From: CAMBDR01 sp046597185
GTDB lineage: Bacteria > Pseudomonadota > Gammaproteobacteria > Burkholderiales > Burkholderiaceae_D
Assembly: GCA_046597185.1 (NCBI GenBank)
Contig: JBKJLF010000055.1
Location: 1 to 10,758 of the forward strand
Direction: 5' to 3'
DNA: 10,758 nt
Each line of letters opens with the position of its first letter. Within the stretch, counting starts at the first letter, position 1. The translations under genes were made by a program, and so were the position numbers. The notes under the pieces were generated by a model. The model saw only the letters and a program-made list of their open reading frames with translations, was not told the origin of the DNA and did no database searches. Shown one piece after another: positions 1 through 6,607 of the stretch.

Positions 1-563
1 GGCTGACCGATCGAATATTTATACGCCATCGCCACCAAGGTGGGCATTTTCGCGATCAAACGAATCGCCGACACCTGACGGTGATGCGGATCATTGATAT
101 CCAGCGAATCATGGTAAAACGATGCCAACGCACCCACGGTGCCGACCAACACCGACATTGGATGCGCGTCGCGGCGGAAGCCACGGAAGAAAAATTGCAT
201 CTGCTCATGCACCATGGTGTGCATGGTCACGGTAGTGACAAAGGCTTTCTTTTCGTCCGCATTGGGCAACTCGCCGTTTAACAGCAAATAGCAAGTTTCG
301 AGAAAATCGGCATGCACCGCCAATTGCTCAATCGGGTAACCGCGATACAGCAATTCACCCTTGTCACCATCGATATAGGTAATCGATGAATTACAAGCCG
401 CCGTGGACATAAAGCCAGGATCATAGGTGAATTTACCGGTAGTGGCGTACAACTTGCGAATATCGATCACATCCGGGCCAACCGACCCTTTGTAAATCGG
501 TAATTCGAGTGAAGGACTGCCATCCGAAAAGGATAGCGTGGCTTTGGTATCAGAAACGTTCAT
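1..563 (-). CDS. gltA: Citrate synthase, N-terminal part (cut by left edge)
   Basis: Citrate synthase condenses oxaloacetate with acetyl-CoA to citrate in the cytoplasm, the entry step of the citric acid cycle. The first 187 codons are present, beginning MNVSDTKATLSFSDG. They carry stretches typical of the bacterial hexameric type II enzyme: DVIDIRKLY, FTYDPGF, YRGYPIEQLA, the HTMVHEQM region, FRRDAHPM, ALASFYHDSLD and KMPTLVAMAYKYSIGQ. These align by eye along the whole length with E. coli GltA. The catalytic His and Asp residues lie beyond the edge, so they cannot be checked. The ATG at 563 is preceded by a good ribosome binding site (AAGGAAGAG, about 3 bases before the ATG). The gene is last in the visible sdh operon, 95 bases after sdhE, so it is probably co-transcribed, possibly with its own extra promoter. 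No stop or frameshift was seen. Confidence 0.96.
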   Translation of the reverse strand, partial: MNVSDTKATLSFSDGSPSLELPIYKGSVGPDVIDIRKLYATTGKFTYDPGFMSTAACNSSITYIDGDKGELLYRGYPIEQLAVHADFLETCYLLLNGELPNADEKKAFVTTVTMHTMVHEQMQFFFRGFRRDAHPMSVLVGTVGALASFYHDSLDINDPHHRQVSAIRLIAKMPTLVAMAYKYSIGQ

Positions 564-658
564 GGCTCTTCCTTGTGAACGGGGTGAATCAATAAATAAA
601 TCAATAAAATAAATCCAAAAACTACAAAACCTTTTATGCTGACTTAAGCCTGCCTGCA
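564..658 (-). promoter_or_regulatory. AT-rich sdhE-gltA intergenic segment
   Basis: These 95 bases between the sdhE stop and the gltA start are very AT-rich, with interleaved TTTATT/ATTGATT repeats, unlike the GC-balanced flanking genes. They could be an unstructured leader or hold a secondary gltA promoter; no convincing -35/-10 pair was assigned. No terminator-like hairpin is visible, so read-through from sdhE into gltA is expected. The sdhE end (CAGGCTTAA) is repeated 18 bases further downstream on the minus strand. Confidence 0.4.
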
Positions 659-937
659 TTAAGCCTGGATTAAACGCTGCAATAAAGCACGAATCGGCGC
701 GGTATCCAATTCATCACTCGCGGCCTTGCGCGCCAGCAGTAAATCCAGCAAATCGTTATCCGGCAAATCCAACAACAAGGTGAACGCTTCCACCTCCGCA
801 TCTTCCAGACTCAATTCGTGCGCATCCAAAAATCGGGTCAAAATCAAATCGTTTTCCAGCAAACCGCGCCGCGCCCGCCAGCGCAAACGCGCGCGCTGGT
901 GTGGGTCATCCTGGTGGCGCGCCGGGCTATGACTCAT
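659..937 (-). CDS. sdhE: FAD assembly factor SdhE (succinate dehydrogenase flavinylation)
   Basis: SdhE (YgfY / SDH5 / SDHAF2 family) is a small cytoplasmic protein that promotes covalent attachment of FAD to the SdhA flavoprotein. The 92-residue product has the family signature RGxxE as RRGLLEND at about residues 23-30, followed by LILTRF. The acidic, leucine-rich remainder (LSLEDAEVEAFTLLLDLPDNDLLDLLL) fits the five-helix fold. The length is normal for the family (about 80-100). The start codon shares one base with the sdhB stop (TAATG), which points to translational coupling; a separate ribosome binding site is weak. Its place directly after sdhB matches its role on the same complex. Identification is firm from motif plus context. 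Confidence 0.93.
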   Translation of the reverse strand: MSHSPARHQDDPHQRARLRWRARRGLLENDLILTRFLDAHELSLEDAEVEAFTLLLDLPDNDLLDLLLARKAASDELDTAPIRALLQRLIQA

Positions 938-1650
938 TAGATTGCGCGCCTGACCATTAACTCTTTGATCTTACCAATCGCCCGATTTGGGTTGAGGCCT
1001 TTCGGGCACACATCCACACAATTCATGATCGAATGGCAGCGGAACAGGCGGTACGGATCCTCCAAATTGTCCAGACGTTCGCCCGTAGCTTCATCACGGC
1101 TATCGGCAATGAAACGGTAGGCTTGCAATAAACCAGCCGGGCCCACAAATTTATCCGGGTTCCACCAAAACGAAGGGCAGGAAGTCGAGCAGCAGGCGCA
1201 TAAAATACATTCGTACAAGCCATCCAACTCTTCGCGCTCGGCGGGGGCTTGCAAACGCTCTTTTTCTGGCGGAATGGTGGTATTGACCAAATACGGCTTG
1301 ATCGAATGGTATTGCTTGAAGAAATTGGTCATATCGACGATTAAATCACGCACCACTGGCAAACCGGGCAAGGGGCGCAAGACAATCGGTTCGGTCAGTT
1401 CATTGAGGTTGGTGGTACAAGCGAGGCCATTTTTACCATTGATATTCATCGCATCCGAACCGCACACGCCTTCACGGCAGGAGCGGCGCAGCGAGAGCGA
1501 ATCATCGACATCGGATTTAATCCGTTGCAAGGCATCGAGTAACATTTTATCGGTGGGCTGCAGGGTGACGCTCAAGTCTTGCATATACGGCTTGGCATCC
1601 TTATCAGGATCGTAGCGGTAGATTTTAAATTGTAATGTACGTTGTTGCAT
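937..1650 (-). CDS. sdhB: Succinate dehydrogenase iron-sulfur subunit
   Basis: SdhB carries electrons from the FAD of SdhA through three iron-sulfur clusters to ubiquinone at the membrane anchor. All cluster ligands are visible, numbered from the ATG at 1650 (237 residues). [2Fe-2S]: C58, C63, D66, C78, with Asp at the third position as in E. coli. [4Fe-4S]: C148, C151, C154, C215. [3Fe-4S]: C158, C205, C211. W162 and W163 in PSFWWNP match the quinone-site tryptophan region. The frame also opens at a GTG at 1659. I prefer the ATG because AAGG lies about 9 bases before it but directly abuts the GTG, and the resulting start (MQQRTLQFKIYRYDPDKD) fits the family. The gene starts 11 bases after the sdhA stop and overlaps sdhE by one base. 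Confidence 0.97.
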   Translation of the reverse strand: MQQRTLQFKIYRYDPDKDAKPYMQDLSVTLQPTDKMLLDALQRIKSDVDDSLSLRRSCREGVCGSDAMNINGKNGLACTTNLNELTEPIVLRPLPGLPVVRDLIVDMTNFFKQYHSIKPYLVNTTIPPEKERLQAPAEREELDGLYECILCACCSTSCPSFWWNPDKFVGPAGLLQAYRFIADSRDEATGERLDNLEDPYRLFRCHSIMNCVDVCPKGLNPNRAIGKIKELMVRRAI

Positions 1651-1661
1651 GGTGGTCACCC

Positions 1662-3440
1662 TTAAAAGGTACGCTTCTTCGGCGGGAAGGATTCAACGGT
1701 CAGTGGTTTGGTGATAACGGGCTTGTATTCGAGGCGATTGCCTTCCGAAAACCACAGCGTATGCTTCATCCAGTTTTCATCATCCCGATCTTCGTAATCA
1801 CGATGCGCATGCGCACCACGCGATTCTTTGCGCGCCAGCGCCGAGGTAATGGTGGCTTTGGCGGTTTCGATCAGGTTATCCAACTCCAGCGCTTCCACCC
1901 GTGCGGTGTTGAAGACTTTGGATTTGTCCTTGAACGAAACATGCTTGCGCCGTTCATCCAGTTCCATGATGTCTTTAAAGCCTTTGGCCAAAAATTCATC
2001 GGTCCGGAACACGCCACAGCCTTGTTGCATCGCGGCGCGGATATCGTTGGCCACAGTTTGCACTTTTTCGGAACCGGTCGAGCTTTCCAGCCGCGCCAAA
2101 CGCTCCAAGGCCAGATCGGCCGCATCGGCAGGCAGATTTTTATGGCTTTGCGCTTTGAGGTTGCTCGCCACCACATGGTTGCCCGCTGCACGACCAAACA
2201 CCAATAAATCGAGCAGGGAATTGGTGCCCAAGCGGTTGGCACCATGCACCGAGACGCATGCGCATTCGCCAATCGCGTACAGACCATTGACCACGTGATT
2301 CGGGTTGCCGTCTTTTGGTGCTACCACTTGGCCGTGAATATTGGTGGGGATACCACCCATTTGATAGTGGATGGTGGGCACCACAGGGATCGGTTCTTTG
2401 GTGGCATCGACGTTGGCAAACTTATGGCCGATTTCCAAAATCGAAGGCAGACGTTTTTGAATCGTGTCAGCACCGATATGGCGTAAATCGAGCAAGACGT
2501 GATCTTTATTCGGGCCGCAACCACGCCCTTCTTTAACTTCCTGATCCATCGAGCGCGATACGAAGTCACGCGGGGCCAAGTCTTTCATGATCGGCGCATA
2601 ACGTTCCATGAAGCGCTCGCCCTGGCTATTGATCAGGATGCCGCCTTCGCCGCGCACGCCTTCGGTAATCAACACCCCGGCACCAGACACACCGGTGGGA
2701 TGAAATTGCCAGAATTCCATATCTTCCAGCGGCAAGCCAGCCCGCGCTGCCATACCCATGCCGTCACCGGTATTGATGAAGGCATTGGTGGAGGCGGCCC
2801 AAATCCGCCCTGCCCCACCGGTGGCAAAAATCGTGGTCTTGGCTTCCAGAATCATCACGTCGCCGGTTTCCATTTCAAGCGCCACCACACCCAAAATATC
2901 GCCATCGGGATCGCGAATCAAATCAATTGCCATCCATTCGACAAAGAAGTGGGTTTTGGCGCGCACATTGCGCTGGTACAGCGTATGTAACATGGCGTGG
3001 CCGGTACGGTCGGCCGCTGCGCAAGCGCGTTGCACTGGCTTTTCACCCAAATTGGCGCTGTGGCCACCAAATGGCCGTTGGTAAATGGTGCCATCGGCAT
3101 TGCGGTCAAATGGCATACCGAAGTGCTCCAACTCGTACACCACTTTCGGCGCTTCGCGGCACATGAATTCAATCGCGTCCTGGTCGCCCAGATAGTCGCC
3201 GCCTTTCACGGTATCGAACATATGCCAATACCAATTATCTTCCGCCATATTACCCAGCGACGCGCCAATGCCGCCTTGCGCCGCCACCGTGTGCGAGCGG
3301 GTAGGAAACACTTTTGACAATACCGCCACGTTCAGGCCCGCTTCCGCCAATTGCAGCGAAGCACGCATGCCGGAACCACCAGCCCCCACAATCACCGCAT
3401 CAAAACGGCGCACCGGTAGTGCAGATTTAATCGCCGCCAT
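1662..3440 (-). CDS. sdhA: Succinate dehydrogenase flavoprotein subunit
   Basis: SdhA oxidises succinate to fumarate on the cytoplasmic face of complex II, using covalently bound FAD. The 592-residue product (E. coli about 588) begins with a dinucleotide-binding fold, GxGxxG at residues 19-24 (VGAGGSG). The FAD-linking histidine is H50 in RSHTVAAQGG. Active-site residues recognisable by motif are H247 (FHPTG), R296 (RDFVSRS), H358 (IHYQMGG) and R403 (GANRLGTNSLLD). The C-terminal end (RESRGAHAHRDYEDRDDENW) is typical of the proteobacterial enzyme. The ATG abuts the sdhD stop (TAAATG) and is served by GGAGAG within the end of sdhD. No disrupted motif was found. Covalent flavinylation is presumably helped by the sdhE product encoded downstream. 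Confidence 0.98.
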   Translation of the reverse strand: MAAIKSALPVRRFDAVIVGAGGSGMRASLQLAEAGLNVAVLSKVFPTRSHTVAAQGGIGASLGNMAEDNWYWHMFDTVKGGDYLGDQDAIEFMCREAPKVVYELEHFGMPFDRNADGTIYQRPFGGHSANLGEKPVQRACAAADRTGHAMLHTLYQRNVRAKTHFFVEWMAIDLIRDPDGDILGVVALEMETGDVMILEAKTTIFATGGAGRIWAASTNAFINTGDGMGMAARAGLPLEDMEFWQFHPTGVSGAGVLITEGVRGEGGILINSQGERFMERYAPIMKDLAPRDFVSRSMDQEVKEGRGCGPNKDHVLLDLRHIGADTIQKRLPSILEIGHKFANVDATKEPIPVVPTIHYQMGGIPTNIHGQVVAPKDGNPNHVVNGLYAIGECACVSVHGANRLGTNSLLDLLVFGRAAGNHVVASNLKAQSHKNLPADAADLALERLARLESSTGSEKVQTVANDIRAAMQQGCGVFRTDEFLAKGFKDIMELDERRKHVSFKDKSKVFNTARVEALELDNLIETAKATITSALARKESRGAHAHRDYEDRDDENWMKHTLWFSEGNRLEYKPVITKPLTVESFPPKKRTF

Positions 3441-3806
3441 TTATACTCTCCACAAAATCTGTACCGTCCAACCGGCACAACCAACCAGCCACAAAATCGT
3501 GGCACTTTGCAATACCAGGCGCACCGACACTGGCTTGACATAATCCATCCAGATATCACGCATCCCGACCCAAACGTGGTAGTACAGCGCAACGAAGGCG
3601 ACGAAACTGGCGATTTTGAACCATTGCTGGGCAAATAAACCACCCCAGGCCTGGTAAGACGATTCTTTACTGAGTAAAAAGGCGACCAGTAAAATGACGG
3701 TGTACACTGCCATGACGACAGCAGTAATGCGCTGCGCCAGCCAATCGCGCAAACCGTAATGCGCGCCCACCACCTGACGCTTGGGACCGATATTATTGTT
3801 CGCCAT
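3441..3806 (-). CDS. sdhD: Succinate dehydrogenase membrane anchor subunit SdhD
   Basis: SdhD is one of two inner-membrane anchors that hold SdhAB and form the haem b and ubiquinone sites. The 121-residue protein has three predicted membrane segments at about 24-44, 63-83 and 96-119. H77 in YYHVWVGMRDIWMDYVKP corresponds to the axial haem histidine (E. coli H71). Y89, 12 residues later, matches the quinone-site tyrosine (E. coli Y83). The start overlaps the sdhC stop by one base (TGATG), with AGGAG a few bases upstream. It directly abuts sdhA. Anchor subunits diverge quickly in sequence, so the assignment to SdhD rather than SdhC rests on these residues and on gene order. Confidence 0.94.
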   Translation of the reverse strand: MANNNIGPKRQVVGAHYGLRDWLAQRITAVVMAVYTVILLVAFLLSKESSYQAWGGLFAQQWFKIASFVAFVALYYHVWVGMRDIWMDYVKPVSVRLVLQSATILWLVGCAGWTVQILWRV

Positions 3807-4231
3807 CAGTTTGCTCCTGTGAATAATTTAATCGCAATCAACAGCGTCAGCACACCCGACACCGCCAACACCACAATGGCCGATTGCTTGGCCGATTCTT
3901 TATCCAGCCCGATATGGTTATCCATAATTAAATGCCGGATACCCGAACAAAAATGCTGCAAATAACCCCAGCACAAGGCCAATACAATGAGTTTCACAAA
4001 AATATTCGACAACAAGCCTTGAAAATACGCAAAAGTACTTTCAGAAGTCAAACTTTGATCAAATAAATACAAAATATATGGCAAAGCCAAAAACAATAAA
4101 AAACCACTGATACGATGCAAAATAGAGACAAATCCAGCGGCTGGCAAGCGATAATTGCTCAGATCCGTGATGTGGATATTGGTAAACTCCGGTTTCGCAG
4201 CGCGCTCACCCGGTTTGCTGGTTTCAGACAT
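3806..4231 (-). CDS. sdhC: Succinate dehydrogenase cytochrome b556 subunit SdhC
   Basis: SdhC is the larger membrane anchor of complex II. The 141-residue protein has a hydrophilic N-terminus (about 30 residues), then three hydrophobic segments at about 32-57, 73-95 and 115-137. The family signature SILHRISG places S36 and R40 at the quinone-site positions (S27 and R31 in E. coli). HFCSGIRHLIMD gives H93 as the expected haem ligand (E. coli H84) and H100 as the second conserved histidine. The ATG at 4231 follows a strong AAGGGGG ribosome binding site. It is the first gene of the sdh operon, 116 bases downstream of gntR, and the gap holds the nested inverted repeat described separately. Confidence 0.95.
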   Translation of the reverse strand: MSETSKPGERAAKPEFTNIHITDLSNYRLPAAGFVSILHRISGFLLFLALPYILYLFDQSLTSESTFAYFQGLLSNIFVKLIVLALCWGYLQHFCSGIRHLIMDNHIGLDKESAKQSAIVVLAVSGVLTLLIAIKLFTGAN

Positions 4232-4272
4232 AACACCCCCTTAAACTTTCTAAAATGATTCGCATTTTTTTG

Positions 4273-4316
4273 TGCTGCGCATCAAACCCGGGTTTGATTT
4301 ATCCCTGCGCGCAGCA
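4273..4316 (-). promoter_or_regulatory. Nested inverted repeat in the sdhC leader
   Basis: The 116-bp gntR-sdhC gap contains a perfect 18-bp palindrome, ATCAAACCCGGGTTTGAT (4281-4298). It is enclosed by a second pair of 8-base arms, TGCTGCGC (4273-4280) and GCGCAGCA (4309-4316). On the transcribed minus strand the structure is followed by seven A residues, not U, so it is not a classical intrinsic terminator of gntR. It could be an operator for a dimeric regulator of sdhC, or an RNA hairpin in the sdhC leader. It bears no resemblance to the palindrome at 5256-5271, so a different factor may act here. The function is inferred only. Confidence 0.45.
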
Positions 4317-4347
4317 ATTTACCCCACTAGAATAACGCAAATCCGAC

Positions 4348-5184
4348 TTAATTTAATTCATTCTGGTAATAATGATCGGCTGTCAAGTACAAGCCGCGCC
4401 GCAATTCTACTGGTTTATCACCATACGTAAAAGAAACCCGCTCTGCCGATAACAGCGGCGTATTGGGTGCGATTTGTAACAAACCAGCAACCTGGCGATC
4501 CGCCCCGACGGCACGAATCTTTTCACTGGCACGTATCATGGTGGTGCCGAACTCCACTTCAAACAGGCCATACATTGGGCCTTTGTATTCATTTAAGCGC
4601 TCGGCCGTCAAACCTTTAAAAATCGTGCCGGAAAGCCATAATTCTTCCACCACGGTGGGCACCTGATTAAAATACTGTACCCGCTTGATATATACCACCG
4701 CATCACCTGCTTTTAACTCCAGCAAGCGCGCCACTTCGGCGGGTGCGCGCTGGCGTTTGACCTCGATAAACCGACTCTCCGGGTAAACCTGGCCGCCATT
4801 ATCGGGCATCAGGCGTAAAAAACGAAATTGGGCGCGCGCTTCATGGTGGGTTGCGACAAATGTTCCCTTGCCTTGCCTGCGGAAAACCAAATTCTCGGTC
4901 GCCAATTCATCAATCGCCTTGCGCACCGTGCCTTGGCTAACCTTGTAACGCGCTGCCAATTCCATTTCACTCGGGATCAAATCGCCCGGTTTCCATTCTC
5001 CGGCTTGCAAGCTTTGCGTAATCAAACCCTTGATCTGACGATACAATGGGCTAAACGCAGGCACCGCGCTTGGCACAACCGTGGGCGAGCTTCCGACAGC
5101 GCCCGACGCACCCGCGCCGGACGCACCCGCAGTCGGGCCAGCCACACCAGGGGCCACAGGGAAATTAGAGAGTTCAGTATTCAT
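4348..5184 (-). CDS. GntR-family regulator, HutC/UTRA type
   Basis: A cytoplasmic DNA-binding regulator. The 278-residue product (from the ATG at 5184) has a GntR winged-helix domain at about 46-112: PLYRQIKGLI, then GDLIPSEMELAARYKVSQGTVRKAIDEL and the wing RRQGKGTFVA. A UTRA ligand-binding domain follows at about 118-275 (RVSFTYGDKPVELRRGLYLTADHYY at the end), which defines the HutC subfamily. The first 45 residues form an unusual Gly/Ala/Ser/Pro/Val-rich tail with a duplicated GASGA unit, encoded by a 15-bp direct repeat (5105-5134). The frame stays open to a TTG at 5247, but that extension is not family-like; neither start has a strong ribosome binding site. Lying between the sdh operon and divergent mdh, it probably senses a cycle-related carboxylate and controls one or both units. 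The ligand is unknown. Confidence 0.9.
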   Translation of the reverse strand: MNTELSNFPVAPGVAGPTAGASGAGASGAVGSSPTVVPSAVPAFSPLYRQIKGLITQSLQAGEWKPGDLIPSEMELAARYKVSQGTVRKAIDELATENLVFRRQGKGTFVATHHEARAQFRFLRLMPDNGGQVYPESRFIEVKRQRAPAEVARLLELKAGDAVVYIKRVQYFNQVPTVVEELWLSGTIFKGLTAERLNEYKGPMYGLFEVEFGTTMIRASEKIRAVGADRQVAGLLQIAPNTPLLSAERVSFTYGDKPVELRRGLYLTADHYYQNELN

Positions 5185-5255
5185 AGCGGCATATTTCAAC
5201 ACAAAACAGGCGATTCGTCCAGTAAGAAATATTCCAAACAACATCAAAAGACATC

Positions 5256-5271
5256 TGTCTTATATAAGACA
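5256..5271. promoter_or_regulatory. Perfect palindrome, probable GntR operator
   Basis: TGTCTTATATAAGACA is a perfect 16-bp inverted repeat, 71 bases upstream of the gntR ATG and 11 bases upstream of the -35 box of the mdh promoter. The half-site AAGACAT recurs in direct orientation at 5248-5254 and 5266-5272, suggesting a third contact. Symmetric sites of this size are usual for GntR dimers, and the place next to the gntR gene suggests autoregulation and control of mdh. The link to the GntR protein is inferred from position only. Confidence 0.65.
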
Positions 5272-5282
5272 TAAGATATCAA

Positions 5283-5311
5283 TTGACATACGATACAAAG
5301 CGCATTAGAAT
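5283..5311 (+). promoter_or_regulatory. Sigma70-type promoter P1 for mdh
   Basis: A consensus -35 box TTGACA (5283-5288) is separated by exactly 17 bases from TAGAAT (5306-5311), one mismatch from the -10 consensus. Transcription would start near 5318, giving a leader of about 200 nt before mdh. The palindrome at 5256-5271 would then lie about 47-62 bases upstream of the start, a place more usual for an activator than for direct blocking of this promoter. Confidence 0.7.
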
Positions 5312-5521
5312 GGACGCAAAAGCGTGCGAATGTGTGTTGTTAAACTGCAAAAAAACGCAATTTCGGTGCAAGCCGCGACAATCGATGGGCAAAAGCTAAT
5401 GAAATTGCCGAATTGAGCGCACGAATCGCCCGTTCAAAGGTATCATTACCATTCTCGATTGGATTGACTCACTTTTTCGAATTCCTGGTATAGACGTAAA
5501 TTTTCATTTTGGAGATTCATC
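5312..5521 (+). other. Long leader of mdh without a gene
   Basis: Nothing in these 210 bases between promoter P1 and the mdh start looks like a protein gene. They hold a short hairpin-like ACGC-AAAA-GCGT (5314-5325) near the expected transcription start, an A-rich stretch at 5349-5355, and the second promoter-like element at 5464-5494. The mdh ribosome binding site GGAG lies at 5511-5514. I recognise no known riboswitch or small RNA family. The mdh, gntR and sdh genes all lie outside it, so the stretch is most likely regulatory. Confidence 0.4.
5464..5494 (+). promoter_or_regulatory. Possible proximal mdh promoter P2
   Basis: TTGACT (5464-5469) is followed, after a long 19-base spacer, by TATAGA (5489-5494). 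TG one base upstream of the hexamer makes an extended -10 element (TGGTATAGA). Transcription from it would start near 5500 and give a leader of about 20 nt with the GGAG ribosome binding site intact. The poor spacing is offset by the extended -10, so it may work alone or alongside P1. Confidence 0.45.
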
Positions 5522-6511
5522 ATGACAAAAGCCCCCATGCGCGTTGCAGTGACCGGTGCCGCCGGTCAAATTGGTTATTCATTGCTATTTCGCATCGCCA
5601 ACGGCGATATGCTAGGCAAAGATCAACCAGTTATCCTGCAATTACTCGAAATCCCCGATGAAAAAGCGCAAAAAGCGCTCAAAGGTGTGATGATGGAAAT
5701 CGACGACTGCGCCTTTCCTTTGTTGGCCGGGATGAGCGCGCATTCTGACCCAATGACCGCCTTTAAAGATATCGATTGCGCCTTGCTGGTCGGTGCCCGC
5801 CCACGTGGCCCTGGCATGGAACGTAAAGACTTGCTGGAAGCCAATGCACAAATTTTCACGGTGCAAGGTAAAGCACTTGATGCTGTTGCATCACGCAACG
5901 TAAAAGTGTTGGTAGTTGGCAACCCTGCCAATACCAACGCCTATATTGCGATGAAATCCGCACCCAACTTGCCTTCGAAAAACTTTACCGCGATGTTGCG
6001 TTTGGATCACAACCGCGCCTTGTCACAAATCGCCGCCAAAACCGGCAAACCGGTCGCTGCGATTGAACATATGGCGGTATGGGGCAACCATTCACCGACC
6101 ATGTATGCCGATTACCGCTTCGCCACGATTGATGGCCAGTCCGTTAAGGACATGATCAACGACGAAGACTGGAATCGCAACACCTTCTTGCCCACCGTGG
6201 GCAAGCGTGGTGCCGCCATTATCGAAGCGCGTGGTTTGTCTTCTGCCGCATCGGCTGCCAATGCCGCCATCGACCATATGCACGACTGGATTTTGGGCAC
6301 CAATCACAAATGGACCACCATGGGCATTCCATCTGATGGTTCGTATGGCATTCCGATGGGCACCATGTTCGGCTATCCGGTCACCACTGAAAACGGTGAA
6401 TACCATATCGTTCAGGGCTTGTCGATTGATGAATTCTCGCAAGAGCGCATCAACCTTACCCTCAATGAATTGACCGAAGAGCGCAACGGTGTGGCGCACC
6501 TGTTAGCCTAA
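5522..6511 (+). CDS. mdh: Malate dehydrogenase (NAD-dependent)
   Basis: Malate dehydrogenase interconverts malate and oxaloacetate with NAD in the cytoplasm, supplying oxaloacetate for citrate synthase. The 329-residue product has the nucleotide-binding start VAVTGAAGQIGYSLLFRIA (residues 8-26). The active-site loop GARPRGPGMERKDLL has R95 and R101, GNPANTNAYIAM is at 133-144, RLDHNRA (160-166) supplies D162 and R165, and H190 in VWGNHSPTMYAD is the catalytic histidine. This is the cytosolic-type group of about 327-330 residues, common in Betaproteobacteria, rather than the E. coli type of about 312. GGAG lies 7 bases before the ATG. It is divergent from gntR and has its own promoter region. 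The chain runs to the stop without a break. Confidence 0.97.
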   Translation: MTKAPMRVAVTGAAGQIGYSLLFRIANGDMLGKDQPVILQLLEIPDEKAQKALKGVMMEIDDCAFPLLAGMSAHSDPMTAFKDIDCALLVGARPRGPGMERKDLLEANAQIFTVQGKALDAVASRNVKVLVVGNPANTNAYIAMKSAPNLPSKNFTAMLRLDHNRALSQIAAKTGKPVAAIEHMAVWGNHSPTMYADYRFATIDGQSVKDMINDEDWNRNTFLPTVGKRGAAIIEARGLSSAASAANAAIDHMHDWILGTNHKWTTMGIPSDGSYGIPMGTMFGYPVTTENGEYHIVQGLSIDEFSQERINLTLNELTEERNGVAHLLA

Positions 6512-6550
6512 GCTTCCGGCTTAGCTTTAGGTCAAACTGTAGAAACAGAA

Positions 6551-6572
6551 CCGGGTTGCACCAGCGACCCGG
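6551..6572 (+). other. Hairpin between mdh and the lyase gene
   Basis: CCGGGTTGC (6551-6559) pairs with GCGACCCGG (6564-6572) through a 9-base stem with one G-U pair and an ACCA loop. It lies 40 bases after the mdh stop. The sequence after it is CCCTTCAAAAAAATC, so there is no U-run and it is not a standard intrinsic terminator. It may stabilise the mdh transcript end, reduce read-through, or be a processing site within an mdh-lyase message. The lyase gene has no clear ribosome binding site just downstream. Confidence 0.5.
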
Positions 6573-6607
6573 CCCTTCAAAAAAATCAACTCCACCTGAT
6601 CAAACCC

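Noticed and set aside
1635..2207. Plus-strand open frame of 190 codons opposite the sdhB/sdhA junction
   Set aside because: It is antisense to strongly conserved sdhA and sdhB codons and has no family-like protein pattern or ribosome binding site. It is a shadow of the coding strand.
4264..4316. Intrinsic terminator for gntR made from the nested hairpin and T/A run
   Set aside because: Read in the direction of gntR transcription the hairpin is followed by A residues. The T-run precedes the hairpin on the plus strand, so neither direction gives a hairpin followed by U.
5185..5247. N-terminal extension of the GntR regulator to the TTG at 5247
   Set aside because: The added 21 residues are hydrophobic and unlike the family, the TTG start is rare, and it lies within 8 bases of the operator-like palindrome. 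The ATG at 5184 is more likely.
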